Positions 7,552 to 13,921 of a stretch of DNA of 33,344 nt are shown here, one piece after another (the first letter of the stretch is position 1; every line of letters starts with the position of its first letter). The stretch is from Spirochaetales bacterium (GTDB lineage Bacteria > Spirochaetota > Spirochaetia > Treponematales > Treponemataceae), in the NCBI GenBank assembly GCA_003246335.1, contig QKAR01000122.1:1-33344 (forward strand). The letters run 5' to 3'. The notes under the pieces are model-generated. The model saw only the letters and a program-made list of their open reading frames with translations, was not told where the DNA came from and did no database searches. The translations under genes were made by a program, and so were the position numbers.

Positions 7552-8957
7552 GTGAAGAGGATCGAGAACTCGATGTTCAGTACGACGCGCTTCAGCTCAA
7601 GCTGGATGACCTTATTGCCGGGAAGGAGCAGTTTACCGACCTTACCAACGCGGAACTCTTCGTGAAGGCGTATTGCGACCGGATACGATATTGCATGGCC
7701 TGGAAGAAATGGTTGATCTGGGACGGGAATGCCTGGCGGCCGGACGATTGCGGGGAGATATTCGCGCTCTGTAAAGATTTCCTTCGTGGACTGTTCCTGC
7801 AGGTTGCGACGGTGAGCGATCACAAACGAGCGGTTGATATGGCGTCACATGTGGTGAAGTCGGAGTCGTTGCGGAGGAGGCAGGCTCTCGTTGAGACCGC
7901 ATCGTTCGAGCGACGGGTGAGGATTTCGCCGAAGGACGTTGATCAGGAACCGTTTCTGTTGAACGTCCTTAACGGGACGCTTGATCTTCGGTCCGGGGAG
8001 CTGTTCCCGCCGATGAAAGAAAAGTACATAACCAAATGCGCGTCGGTGACGTTCAACCGCGAGGCTGCCTGTCACACCTGGAATAACTTTCTCATGAGGA
8101 TTATGGACGGTAATGCCGGTCTGATTTATTTTTTGCAGAAAGCCGTCGGCTGGGCATTGACGGGTGACATGAGCGAGCAGGTAATGTTCATTCTGTACGG
8201 TTCGGGAGCCAACGGTAAGAGTACGTTTCTGAACGCGATCATGGATATTCTCGGTGAGTACGCAATGTCGACTCAGACAGAAACCTTTATGCGGAAAAAC
8301 GGAAACGTCATGTCGAACGATATAGCTCGTCTACGCGGGGCGCGGTTCGTGACGACGGTGGAAGCAGAGGAAGGGCGGCGACTCAGTGAGCCATTGATCA
8401 AGCAGGTTACGGGACAGGACGTCCTGACCGCGCGATTCCTGTACGGAGAGTATTTCGATTTCCTTCCGACGTTCAAGATATTCATGGCGACAAACCACAA
8501 GCCGGTAATCCGGGGAAACGATCTCGGTATCTGGCGGAGAATAAAACTCATACCTTTCACGGTGACCATTCCCTACGAGGAGCGTGATCCCGACCTGATG
8601 AAAAAGCTGCAAGCCGAAAAGGAAGGCATTCTCAACTGGATTCTTGAAGGATGCCTTCGATGGCAGAGGGAACGGCTCGGGGAACCGGATGAGGTAAAAC
8701 TCGCGACGGAAGAATATCAGGAAGAGATGGATCTTATCGGCTCATTTATTGGCGAATGCTGCATACTGGATGCGTCCGGGTATCTTCGGGTAACGTCAAA
8801 TGATCTCTACCGGGAGTACCTCGCCTGGTGCGAGAAGAACTCTGAGCGACCGTATGCGCAGCGTATATTCGCGATGCACCTGCAAAACAAGGGAATACAA
8901 AAGGAACGCACGAAGAAAGCTCGCGGATGGGTTGGAATCGCATTACGGAATGAATAA
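7548..8957 (+). CDS. P4-family phage/plasmid helicase (D5-like SF3 ATPase)
   Basis: GTG 7548 overlaps the previous stop (GTGA) and follows AAAGGGGG. Residues 25-75 (LTNAELFVKAYCDRIRYC, then KWLIWDGNAW) match the D5_N-type domain. The superfamily 3 ATPase follows, with Walker A GSGANGKST (about residue 218), acidic VEAEEGRRL, and the sensor-like FKIFMATNHKPVIRGNDLGIWRR. The C-terminal 90 residues (VTSNDLYREYLAWC) match the DNA-binding end of P4-type proteins. It would unwind phage DNA at the origin as a hexamer. At about 469 residues it lacks room for the N-terminal primase domain of full-length P4 alpha-type proteins. It lies at the end of a late-gene run and directly left of GGTGAC iterons. 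Confidence 0.88.
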   Translation: MSEEDRELDVQYDALQLKLDDLIAGKEQFTDLTNAELFVKAYCDRIRYCMAWKKWLIWDGNAWRPDDCGEIFALCKDFLRGLFLQVATVSDHKRAVDMASHVVKSESLRRRQALVETASFERRVRISPKDVDQEPFLLNVLNGTLDLRSGELFPPMKEKYITKCASVTFNREAACHTWNNFLMRIMDGNAGLIYFLQKAVGWALTGDMSEQVMFILYGSGANGKSTFLNAIMDILGEYAMSTQTETFMRKNGNVMSNDIARLRGARFVTTVEAEEGRRLSEPLIKQVTGQDVLTARFLYGEYFDFLPTFKIFMATNHKPVIRGNDLGIWRRIKLIPFTVTIPYEERDPDLMKKLQAEKEGILNWILEGCLRWQRERLGEPDEVKLATEEYQEEMDLIGSFIGECCILDASGYLRVTSNDLYREYLAWCEKNSERPYAQRIFAMHLQNKGIQKERTKKARGWVGIALRNE

Positions 8958-8997
8958 CCGATAACGTCGAACAAACACTACCAGCATTCACAGGGAA

Positions 8998-9024
8998 ACC
9001 GGCAAAGATCCTTGCCGGTTTTTT
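8998..9024 (+). terminator. Rho-independent terminator after the helicase gene
   Basis: ACCGGCAA (8998-9005) pairs perfectly with TTGCCGGT (9012-9019) around a six-base loop and runs into a T tract with six consecutive T. It sits 40 bases after the stop of the last gene in the rightward run and should end that transcript. Confidence 0.85.
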
Positions 9025-9051
9025 GTTTTCCCCCATGCTCCCCTTTCATCG

Positions 9052-9276
9052 GGTGACGGAAAAGGTGACACATGCGGTGACGGCAAATACAGACCAGAAA
9101 GATTAGCGCGGGCTAACGAATACCGATACAGACAAATGCACACAAACCGGAAGAGATATTATATGAGTGTTATTTATAGTTTTTTATGGTGACACATAAG
9201 ACCTATAAAAAAAAGAATATAAGAGAAGAAATCGGTTGTTTGTTTTTTTGGTGTCATCGGCGATTTTTCCGTCACC
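9052..9276. other. Candidate phage replication origin (GGTGAC iterons plus AT-rich DNA)
   Basis: GGTGAC occurs at 9052, 9064 and 9076, exactly 12 bases apart, with units alternating GGTGACGG and GGTGACACAT. It recurs at 9188 (again GGTGACACAT) and as an inverted copy at 9271 (GTCACC), with a GGTGTC variant at 9250. Between them, about 9155-9250, the DNA is very AT-rich, suitable for opening. The P4-type helicase gene ends 95 bases to the left. From memory, the P4 alpha protein binds iterons of the form GGTGAACA, which is close. The origin function is inferred. Confidence 0.5.
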
Positions 9277-9351
9277 GGAAAAGCAAGTAAAAGCGAGTGG
9301 CTGCGCGCGCTCCCCGATAAATATTTCTGGAAGCTAAAAAAGTTTTGAATC

Positions 9352-9372
9352 CCCGCCCGCGTAGCGGGCGGG
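9352..9372. repeat. Perfect GC-rich hairpin
   Basis: CCCGCCCGC, a GTA loop and GCGGGCGGG form a perfect nine-pair stem. AAGCTAA (9331-9337) and TTAGCTT (9402-9408) can pair around it, as can ATTTCTG (9323-9329) with CAGAAAT (9386-9392). There is no T run, so it is not a simple terminator. It may be the 5' end of the structured region. Confidence 0.55.
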
Positions 9373-9463
9373 CTCAGCGTGTAATCAGAAATTTCACGAT
9401 ATTAGCTTTCAGAACGGAATCATCAGAGGAGCGGCCTGGAGGCAACCTTTCGATTCCGCATTA

Positions 9464-9533
9464 CCGACCGGTCTGCGGACGGCGGTTCGGAAGGACGATA
9501 GTCCTGGAGAACCGCTGGACGCTGTCCGGTCGG
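9464..9533 (+). other. Long hairpin with symmetric GGA/GGA internal loop
   Basis: CCGACCGG (9464-9471) pairs with CCGGTCGG (9526-9533). Further in, GCGGTTC pairs with GAACCGC, then a symmetric GGA/GGA internal loop, then AGGAC pairs with GTCCT around a GATA loop. The part between the outer helices has several more possible pairs. This reads like a folded RNA arm rather than coding sequence. Confidence 0.5.
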
Positions 9534-9718
9534 TTGGCGATAAACCGTTGCCGGAAGGTCGCGTGCTGACAGTACGGAGATAGGTCGCGGAATCGGTTCA
9601 AGGCAGAAGGCGTCGAGGAATAGGCGTTTACGATGCGTTTGAGCAACCTCAGAAGAAAGCATGAAGAGCAAACACGAAGAGTCTTCTTGACGGTTGAGCT
9701 TATCGCCTGGAATCAACT

Positions 9719-9880
9719 GCTCTAAAAAGTGCCGGGCAAGTGCAACGCGCCGGAGCCCCTAAGAGGCCCCCCCTCTCCCCAAGTTCAATAGCGGTACCTT
9801 ATCGTAGGGTATGCGGGGGGTGAGGGGTTTGGGGAGAGGGGGGCCGGCAGGGGCGGAGGGAACCCGGCGCTTTTTGGAGC
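9719..9880 (+). other. 162-base nested hairpin
   Basis: Three nested helices form one structure: 9719-9736 with 9863-9880 (18 pairs), 9755-9760 with 9849-9854 (6 pairs), and 9765-9782 with 9829-9845 (17 pairs, one bulged C). The two departures from Watson-Crick pairing in the outer helix (9723/9876 and 9730/9869) are U-G in plus-strand RNA but A-C in minus-strand RNA. A plus-strand RNA fold is therefore favoured over a DNA cruciform or minus transcript. Confidence 0.6.
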
Positions 9881-10500
9881 CACGGATTACCAGCAGACAG
9901 TTGCACGAAAAATGGGAACTGAGCTTTCAGTGACGGCAGGTTGCGTACTGACGGTTTGCCGGAAATGTGACGAGAAGCGAATGAGCAAACAGTTTTAAAA
10001 GCGGTGCCATGAAAACGCGGTTAAGGTGCCCTTGTACGGAGAGCGGGAAAGCGCGGAACGAGGGACCGGGAGCACGAGGCCAGGAGGGCCGAAGTGCGGA
10101 GGGACCGAGTGAAGGTGAGGAGCGCAAGGATGCGCGACGAACTGGTTTGAGCCAGGAACTGACGGTATGCGTGAGATGCGCCATGTGGCGGGTGATGCTG
10201 CCGGTGACGATAGATTTCTTGGGAACAAAAATAATTTGACGAACGAAGGAACGAGGAAGAGAGGAGCATTCCCGGACGGAGGGACTGCAAGGACCGACGG
10301 GAGGGTGTGCGACGAGCGACCGAGTGACGGAGAGAGACAAGTTGTTTTTGTTGTCTTAGGAGAGAGAACTACGGAAGCGGTGGGCGTGAAATGCAGCAGG
10401 AGGAACATTGCAGAATTGGGCGAGGTAGAGTCCTGGGAACAATACCGCGTCGTGAACGGAGGAGCGAGCTTACGAGCGACGGAGAGAACGATGCGGTATT

Positions 10501-10790
10501 GTTGACCCTTATTCTGAAACACCTGTTGTGCAAGGCGAATCAATGTCATTATTGCGGGCATTTTCTGCATCAAAAGGTTTTGTGCAGAGGCATGCGTTTT
10601 GACCGGACAGGTTACATTCTGTATCGTAATAGTTCATAAGGAACCTCCTTATGCGTTGAATATACATAAAACTGCTGCTACTGGATAGTAAAAAGTAACA
10701 TAAGGCTAACAAGTTAAGGCATGAGTTAAGGCAAAAACCTGCCAAGCGTAAACAAATAGAAGTAACTGCATAGAATACAAACCAAGCAAA
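10501..10790. other. Gene-free stretch before the attachment site
   Basis: No gene is seen. It holds a hairpin at 10565-10587 (CTGCA with TGCAG, plus CAAA with TTTG), a perfect eight-pair hairpin at 10635-10653 (CATAAGGA, ACC, TCCTTATG), and the AGTTAAGGCA repeats listed separately. It is more AT-rich than the preceding region, as is usual for DNA around phage attachment sites. Confidence 0.5.
10712..10733. repeat. Tandem AGTTAAGGCA repeats, possible integrase arm sites
   Basis: AGTTAAGGCA occurs at 10712-10721 and 10724-10733, 12 bases apart. A shorter TAAGGC copy is at 10701-10706. They lie about 130 bases left of the attachment core, where tyrosine integrases bind arm-type sites. No integrase gene is in view, so the role is inferred. 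Confidence 0.35.
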
Positions 10791-10819
10791 TTGCTTGCTG
10801 ACGGGTTTTGTGTTATACT
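10783..10819 (+). promoter_or_regulatory. Strong promoter with palindromic operator facing the attachment site
   Basis: TTGCTT (10791-10796), a 17-base spacer and TATACT (10814-10819) make a good housekeeping-type promoter. A 15-base palindrome, CAAGCAA-A-TTGCTTG (10783-10797), overlaps the -35 box and could be an operator. In the integrated state transcription would run through the tRNA half straight into the terminator at 10895-10944. In an excised circle it would run across the attachment site into the other end of the element. Confidence 0.55.
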
Positions 10820-10858
10820 CTTTTGTATAGCTTTGCTTGCTTATGTATGGGGCTTTGC

Positions 10859-10900
10859 CTCATAATCCGTCGGTCCCTGGTTCAAGTCCAGGTGGGCCCA
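10859..10900 (+). other. Attachment site: 3' half of a tRNA with CAT anticodon
   Basis: The canonical 3' half of a tRNA is complete: anticodon loop CTCATAA (10859-10865, anticodon CAT), 3' anticodon-stem strand TCCGT, five-base variable loop, T arm CCTGG-TTCAAGT-CCAGG (10876-10892), acceptor strand TGGGCCC and discriminator A (10900). CCA is not encoded. The 5' half is missing: no GGGCCCA acceptor strand, no D arm, and the bases before the loop (TTTGC) do not pair with TCCGT. This is what integration into the 3' part of a tRNA-Met (or Ile-CAT) gene leaves at the far end of an element. Confidence 0.8.
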
Positions 10901-10944
10901 AAATAGAAAAGCCGTCCTTCGGGGCGGCTTTTCTATTTTGGGCC
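10895..10944 (+). terminator. Very strong hairpin terminator overlapping the tRNA end
   Basis: The arms 10895-10917 and 10922-10944 pair over 23 positions (one G-T) around a TTCG tetraloop. The lower five pairs use bases of the tRNA acceptor strand (GGCCC). The A-rich left arm and T-rich right arm make it potentially bidirectional. It is probably the original terminator of the disrupted tRNA gene. Confidence 0.85.
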
Positions 10945-11060
10945 GTAGATAAAAGAAAATCGCGAAGCGATTATTACCGCGGAATCAACCCTCCCAAACG
11001 GCTAATTCTCAGAGTTATAGGATCTCCTCAAAACGCCCCCGCACTGCTATAATCACGCCC

Positions 11061-11224
11061 ATGTTCGAACAATCCTTCAAAAATATCGACGATATATTGC
11101 ATAAAGACGCGGGCTGCTCGAATTGAAATATGACTCTGTCCCTGAGGCTGCGGTAATACTCGGCGGGGTTGAGATTATCCGGGAATTGTTTACGAATTTT
11201 CAGAAAGCGTTATACGGAGCGGCA
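11061..11224 (+). pseudogene. Scar of a type I restriction-modification locus (hsdM start, possible hsdR end)
   Basis: ATG 11061 opens MFEQSFKNIDDILHKDAGCS, the characteristic N-terminus of HsdM methylase subunits, but a TGA follows at 11124-11126. In a different frame from about 11108 the sequence reads RGLLELKYDSVPEAAVILGG, then IIRELFTNFQKALYGAA, then TAG at 11222-11224. That ending resembles C-termini of restriction subunits (HsdR), though less certainly than the hsdM match. A deletion that joined the first 20 codons of hsdM to the end of the operon explains both. Nothing here is likely to be functional. Confidence 0.55.
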
Positions 11225-11236
11225 TAGGAGTTACTC

Positions 11237-11398
11237 ATGAGGAATTCCGAATTCATTGTATTGCTTGCCCCTACGTATATTGCTCTCGGTTATCCCAACG
11301 AAATGCACTCCGCGGGAAATACACAAATGACCTTGAGATTCCGGCCATCGGCAATATCAAACTTTTCAGTCGGTACTTTCCGTCATGGTGTAAAATAA
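11237..11398 (+). CDS. Possible small protein of unknown function
   Basis: ATG 11237 has a good AGGAG six bases upstream and opens a 53-residue frame (MRNSEFIVLLAPTYIALG...). The sequence resembles nothing I know and may be part of the restriction-locus scar. No other feature is seen between the terminator at 10944 and the gene at 11406 except a small hairpin at 10958-10972 (AATCGC, GAA, GCGATT). Confidence 0.2.
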   Translation: MRNSEFIVLLAPTYIALGYPNEMHSAGNTQMTLRFRPSAISNFSVGTFRHGVK

Positions 11399-11405
11399 GA
11401 AAATC

Positions 11406-12146
11406 ATGAGCGCTTATTTTTTCGCGAGCCTGTTCGTCGTCGTCATCGCCGGTTTCTTCCAGGGATTAACCAGTTTTGGGTTCGCGCTCATCGCGATGCC
11501 CCTGCTCTCGAGGATAATGACGATGCGGGAGGCCGTGCCCCTCGTCGTTATCTTAAGCTTGGTGACGAATCTTCTCGTCCTGAAAGACTGCCATAAACGG
11601 ATACAGCTAAAAAAAGTATGGAAGCTCATCGTCGCGAGCGTCGTCGCGGCCCCTCTCGGCGCGTATTCGTTAGTCTACGTGGAGGGCGACTATCTCAAGG
11701 TTTTCGCGGGTCTCGTCGTCGTCGCGGTCGCCGGCCTTCTCCTTTCCGGAAAAAAGTTTCCGATCAAGAACGAGAAAATCGCGTATTATCCCGTTGGGTT
11801 TCTCAGCGGTTTCCTGAACGGTAGCATTTCGATGAGCGGTCCGCCCATCGCGCTGTTCCTATCGAATCAAGGTATCGATAAAAATGAATTCCGGGCAAAC
11901 ATCGCGTTTTACGCCGTGTTCCTCAATGTTTTCACCATAGCGTCTTTCGCATACGGCGGGCTCATCACGGGTAAGGTCGTGTCGCAAACGGCACTCTACG
12001 CGGCGAGCATGGCTATCGGCGTTTACGTCGGAATACGCGCGATTCGCTCGCTCGACGAGTCGCTGTTCAGGAAAATCGCCCTCGCGCTCATTCTCGTTTC
12101 GGGAACGGTCACGCTCGTCGCCGCGGCGTTGCGCCTCGCGAAATAA
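11406..12146 (+). CDS. TauE/SafE-family membrane transporter
   Basis: The 246-residue, very hydrophobic protein has about seven to eight membrane helices. It begins with the family's N-terminal repeat (FQGLTSFGFALIAMPLL, residues 19-35) and has the matching second repeat (FLSGFLNGSISMSGPPIALFLS, residues about 132-153). The glycine-rich pair of repeats is the hallmark of TauE/SafE permeases, proposed exporters of sulfite, sulfonates or related organic anions. The substrate cannot be told from sequence. A TAAAAT hexamer lies nine bases before the ATG and there is no ribosome site, so the start may be leaderless or coupled to something lost upstream. Confidence 0.85.
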   Translation: MSAYFFASLFVVVIAGFFQGLTSFGFALIAMPLLSRIMTMREAVPLVVILSLVTNLLVLKDCHKRIQLKKVWKLIVASVVAAPLGAYSLVYVEGDYLKVFAGLVVVAVAGLLLSGKKFPIKNEKIAYYPVGFLSGFLNGSISMSGPPIALFLSNQGIDKNEFRANIAFYAVFLNVFTIASFAYGGLITGKVVSQTALYAASMAIGVYVGIRAIRSLDESLFRKIALALILVSGTVTLVAAALRLAK

Positions 12147-12191
12147 GCGACGGGATTCCCGGCGGCCTTGCGCGTTCGGAACGGCGTGCCG

Positions 12192-12197
12192 TATACT
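12192..12197 (+). promoter_or_regulatory. -10 element almost abutting ATG 12204
   Basis: TATACT lies six bases before ATG 12204. The usual initiation distance would put the first transcribed base at or near the A of the ATG, and no ribosome site is present, so a leaderless mRNA is likely. The -35 region is unclear (TTGCGC at 12166 is 20 bases away). Confidence 0.4.
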
Positions 12198-12203
12198 TTT
12201 CGC

Positions 12204-12677
12204 ATGAACGACTTACTGGCGGAACTTTTGCGGCAGGAAGAGGAACTTCGGTTCGATTCCTTCAACGAGGACGACGCGTGGGAACTTGGAGCGCTGTTCG
12301 TCGGGCGCGCAAAAGAGGAGCGGCTGACGGTATCCATCGATATCTCGACGAAAGACAAGGTCCTGTTCCATTACAGCTTCCGGGGGACGAATCCCGACAA
12401 CGACGAGTGGATTCGACGAAAGCGGAACCTCGTGAATCGGTTTGGGCACAGCTCGTATTATTTCGGGCAAAAACTGAAGGCCGACGGCGCGACGCTCGAA
12501 GGCAGGTATTACGTTTCCGAGGCCGAATACGCGGCGCACGGAGGCTGCTTTCCGCTCGCGATCAAAAACGTCGGCGCGATCGGGACGATCACCGTGTCCG
12601 GTCTCGCCCAGGCAGACGACCACGAGTTCGCGACGCGCGTCGTCCGGGAATTCATCCAAGCGAAAGCGGCAAGGTAA
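12204..12677 (+). CDS. UPF0303-family (GlcG/HbpS-like) protein
   Basis: The 157-residue soluble protein starts at ATG 12204; a TTG 12168 start would add residues that fit nothing. It opens LLRQEEELRFDSFNEDDAWELG and contains FHYSFRGTNPDNDEWIRRKRN and a C-terminal IGTITVSGLAQADDHEFATRVV, which together are the UPF0303 pattern. That family shares a fold with GlcG/HbpS heme- or small-ligand-binding proteins. The biochemical role is not established. It is followed after ten bases by the Gfo/Idh/MocA oxidoreductase, so the two are probably co-transcribed. Confidence 0.8.
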   Translation: MNDLLAELLRQEEELRFDSFNEDDAWELGALFVGRAKEERLTVSIDISTKDKVLFHYSFRGTNPDNDEWIRRKRNLVNRFGHSSYYFGQKLKADGATLEGRYYVSEAEYAAHGGCFPLAIKNVGAIGTITVSGLAQADDHEFATRVVREFIQAKAAR

Positions 12678-12687
12678 GGAGTCTGAA

Positions 12688-13860
12688 ATGAGTTTGAATC
12701 CGGTGATAGGGACGCTCGGCAGAAGGCTGAGAATCGCGGTAATCGGCGGCGGAGAGGGCTCGTTCATCGGTCCCATGCACCGGCTCGCCGCGCGCCTCGA
12801 CGACCGCTACGAGATCGTGACGGGAGTGCTGTCGTCGAAAAGCGACAAGGCCGAGCGCGCGGCGCTTGAGATGGGGTTCGCGAGCGACCGCGTCTACGCG
12901 ACGGTCGCCGAAATGCTCGCGAGGGAAAAAGCGAGGCCGGACGGAATCGACGTCGTCGACATTATGACGCCGAACGACACGCATTTCGAGTACGCGATGG
13001 CCGCGCTCGACGCGGGGTTCGACGTCATCTGCGATAAGCCAATGACGAACACGCTCGAGCAAGCCGAGGCGCTCTACGATAAGGTGAGGCAAACCGGGCT
13101 CGTGTTCTGCCTCACGCACAACTACACCGGATACCCGATGGTCCGTCAGGCCAAGGCGATGGTCGCGAACGGCGAAATTGGCGACGTGCGGCTCGCGCAA
13201 ATCGAATATGTGCAGGGCGGCCGCGCCGTCGAGGAGCCGATCGATGCCGCGAAACCCCGCTCGTGGAAATACGACCCGAAAAAAGGGGGGCCGTCCCTAG
13301 TTATGGGAGACATCGGGACGCACGCGCATAACCTGATTCGGTTCGTCACCGGGCTCGAGGTTTCCGAGGTTTCCGCGGAAGTCGGTCACGTCGTTCCGGG
13401 ACGCGAAGTCGACGATTTCGCCGGCGCTCTCCTTCGGATGTCGAACGGGGCGCGCGGCTGCTTTTGGGTCACCCAGGCGGCGGCCGGCGTCGAGAATAGC
13501 CTGAAGTTCCGCGTCAGCGGATCGAGGGGCTCGCTCGAATGGCTGCAGGAAATTCCGCAGCGGCTCGACTTTAAGCCGCTCGGCGCGAGCGCGGAAGTCC
13601 GGACGCCGAACGGGCCGGGCACGCTTCCGCTCGCCAAGCGATCAAGCAGGATCGTCGCGGGTCATCCCGAAGGATTTCCGTCCGGTTTCGCGAACATTTT
13701 CTCCGACGCGGCGGAGGCGATCGCGGCGCGGCGCTCCGGCAAGACGCCCGACCCGCTCGCCCTTCATTTTCCGAACGCGCTGGACGGGCTCATGGGCGTG
13801 CGTTTCGTCTCGAAGGTGATTGAGTCTTCCCGCGCGAATGGCGCTTGGGTAAAGTGCTAA
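12688..13860 (+). CDS. Gfo/Idh/MocA-family oxidoreductase
   Basis: The 390-residue protein starts at ATG 12688 behind AAGGAG. The N-terminal Rossmann domain has RIAVIGGGEGSFIG (nucleotide binding, about residues 12-25) and the active-site CDKPMTN motif, with the Lys equivalent to the EKP lysine (about residue 115). The substrate domain includes GDIGTHAHNLIRF, whose His residues are in the usual catalytic position. The family oxidises or reduces sugars and inositols with NAD(P)(H). The closest relatives, as I recall them, act on sugar-like substrates in carbohydrate catabolic operons. The substrate is unknown. Confidence 0.88.
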   Translation: MSLNPVIGTLGRRLRIAVIGGGEGSFIGPMHRLAARLDDRYEIVTGVLSSKSDKAERAALEMGFASDRVYATVAEMLAREKARPDGIDVVDIMTPNDTHFEYAMAALDAGFDVICDKPMTNTLEQAEALYDKVRQTGLVFCLTHNYTGYPMVRQAKAMVANGEIGDVRLAQIEYVQGGRAVEEPIDAAKPRSWKYDPKKGGPSLVMGDIGTHAHNLIRFVTGLEVSEVSAEVGHVVPGREVDDFAGALLRMSNGARGCFWVTQAAAGVENSLKFRVSGSRGSLEWLQEIPQRLDFKPLGASAEVRTPNGPGTLPLAKRSSRIVAGHPEGFPSGFANIFSDAAEAIAARRSGKTPDPLALHFPNALDGLMGVRFVSKVIESSRANGAWVKC

Positions 13861-13921
13861 GGACTTCGGGCGGAACCGCGATAAAAGACCGTCGCGCGGA
13901 TTGCGGGCGGGACCGCGCCGA

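Larger units (their letters stand above)
9322..10500 (+). ncRNA. Candidate large structured noncoding RNA region
   Basis: About 1.2 kb with no credible gene on either strand: open frames here are Arg/Ser/Gly-rich, lack ribosome sites and match nothing. The plus strand instead shows many local hairpins joined by purine-rich linkers. Examples are 9352-9372, 9464-9533, 9719-9880 (two G-U pairs that favour plus-strand RNA), 10072-10097 (GCAC and GGCC helices around GA/GAA) and 10122-10135 (GCGCA, AGGA loop, TGCGC). Position between the phage helicase/origin and a tRNA attachment site recalls the large phage RNAs GOLLD and ROOL, but I cannot match a consensus. Ends, strand and existence of the transcript are unproven. 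Confidence 0.35.
1..10900. mobile_element. Right-hand part of a tailed-phage prophage or related element
   Basis: Tail, lysis, fibre and P4-type helicase genes run rightward from 949 to 8957. The gene-poor tail of the element ends at a 3' tRNA half at 10859-10900, the usual scar of integration into a tRNA gene. Host-type genes start just beyond. The left boundary is outside the window, or possibly near 800-949 if the DUF4209 and antitoxin fragments are not phage cargo. Capsid, terminase, integrase and repressor genes are not seen, so an intact phage, a defective remnant, a satellite and a tail-only particle cannot be told apart here. Confidence 0.75.

Noticed and set aside
9352-9372. Rho-independent terminator
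   Set aside because: The hairpin is strong but not followed by a T run.
9927-10573. Several open frames of 70-190 codons on both strands
   Set aside because: They overlap each other, are Arg/Ser/Pro/Gly-biased, lack ribosome sites and resemble no protein. The long openness follows from purine-rich base composition.
10820-10900. A complete tRNA gene
   Set aside because: Only the 3' half fits. There is no matching 5' acceptor strand or D arm, and the bases before the anticodon loop do not pair.
1-10900. Integrase, reverse transcriptase, retron or diversity-generating element
   Set aside because: No such gene or template/variable repeat pair is visible. The hairpin-rich region has no adjacent reverse transcriptase.
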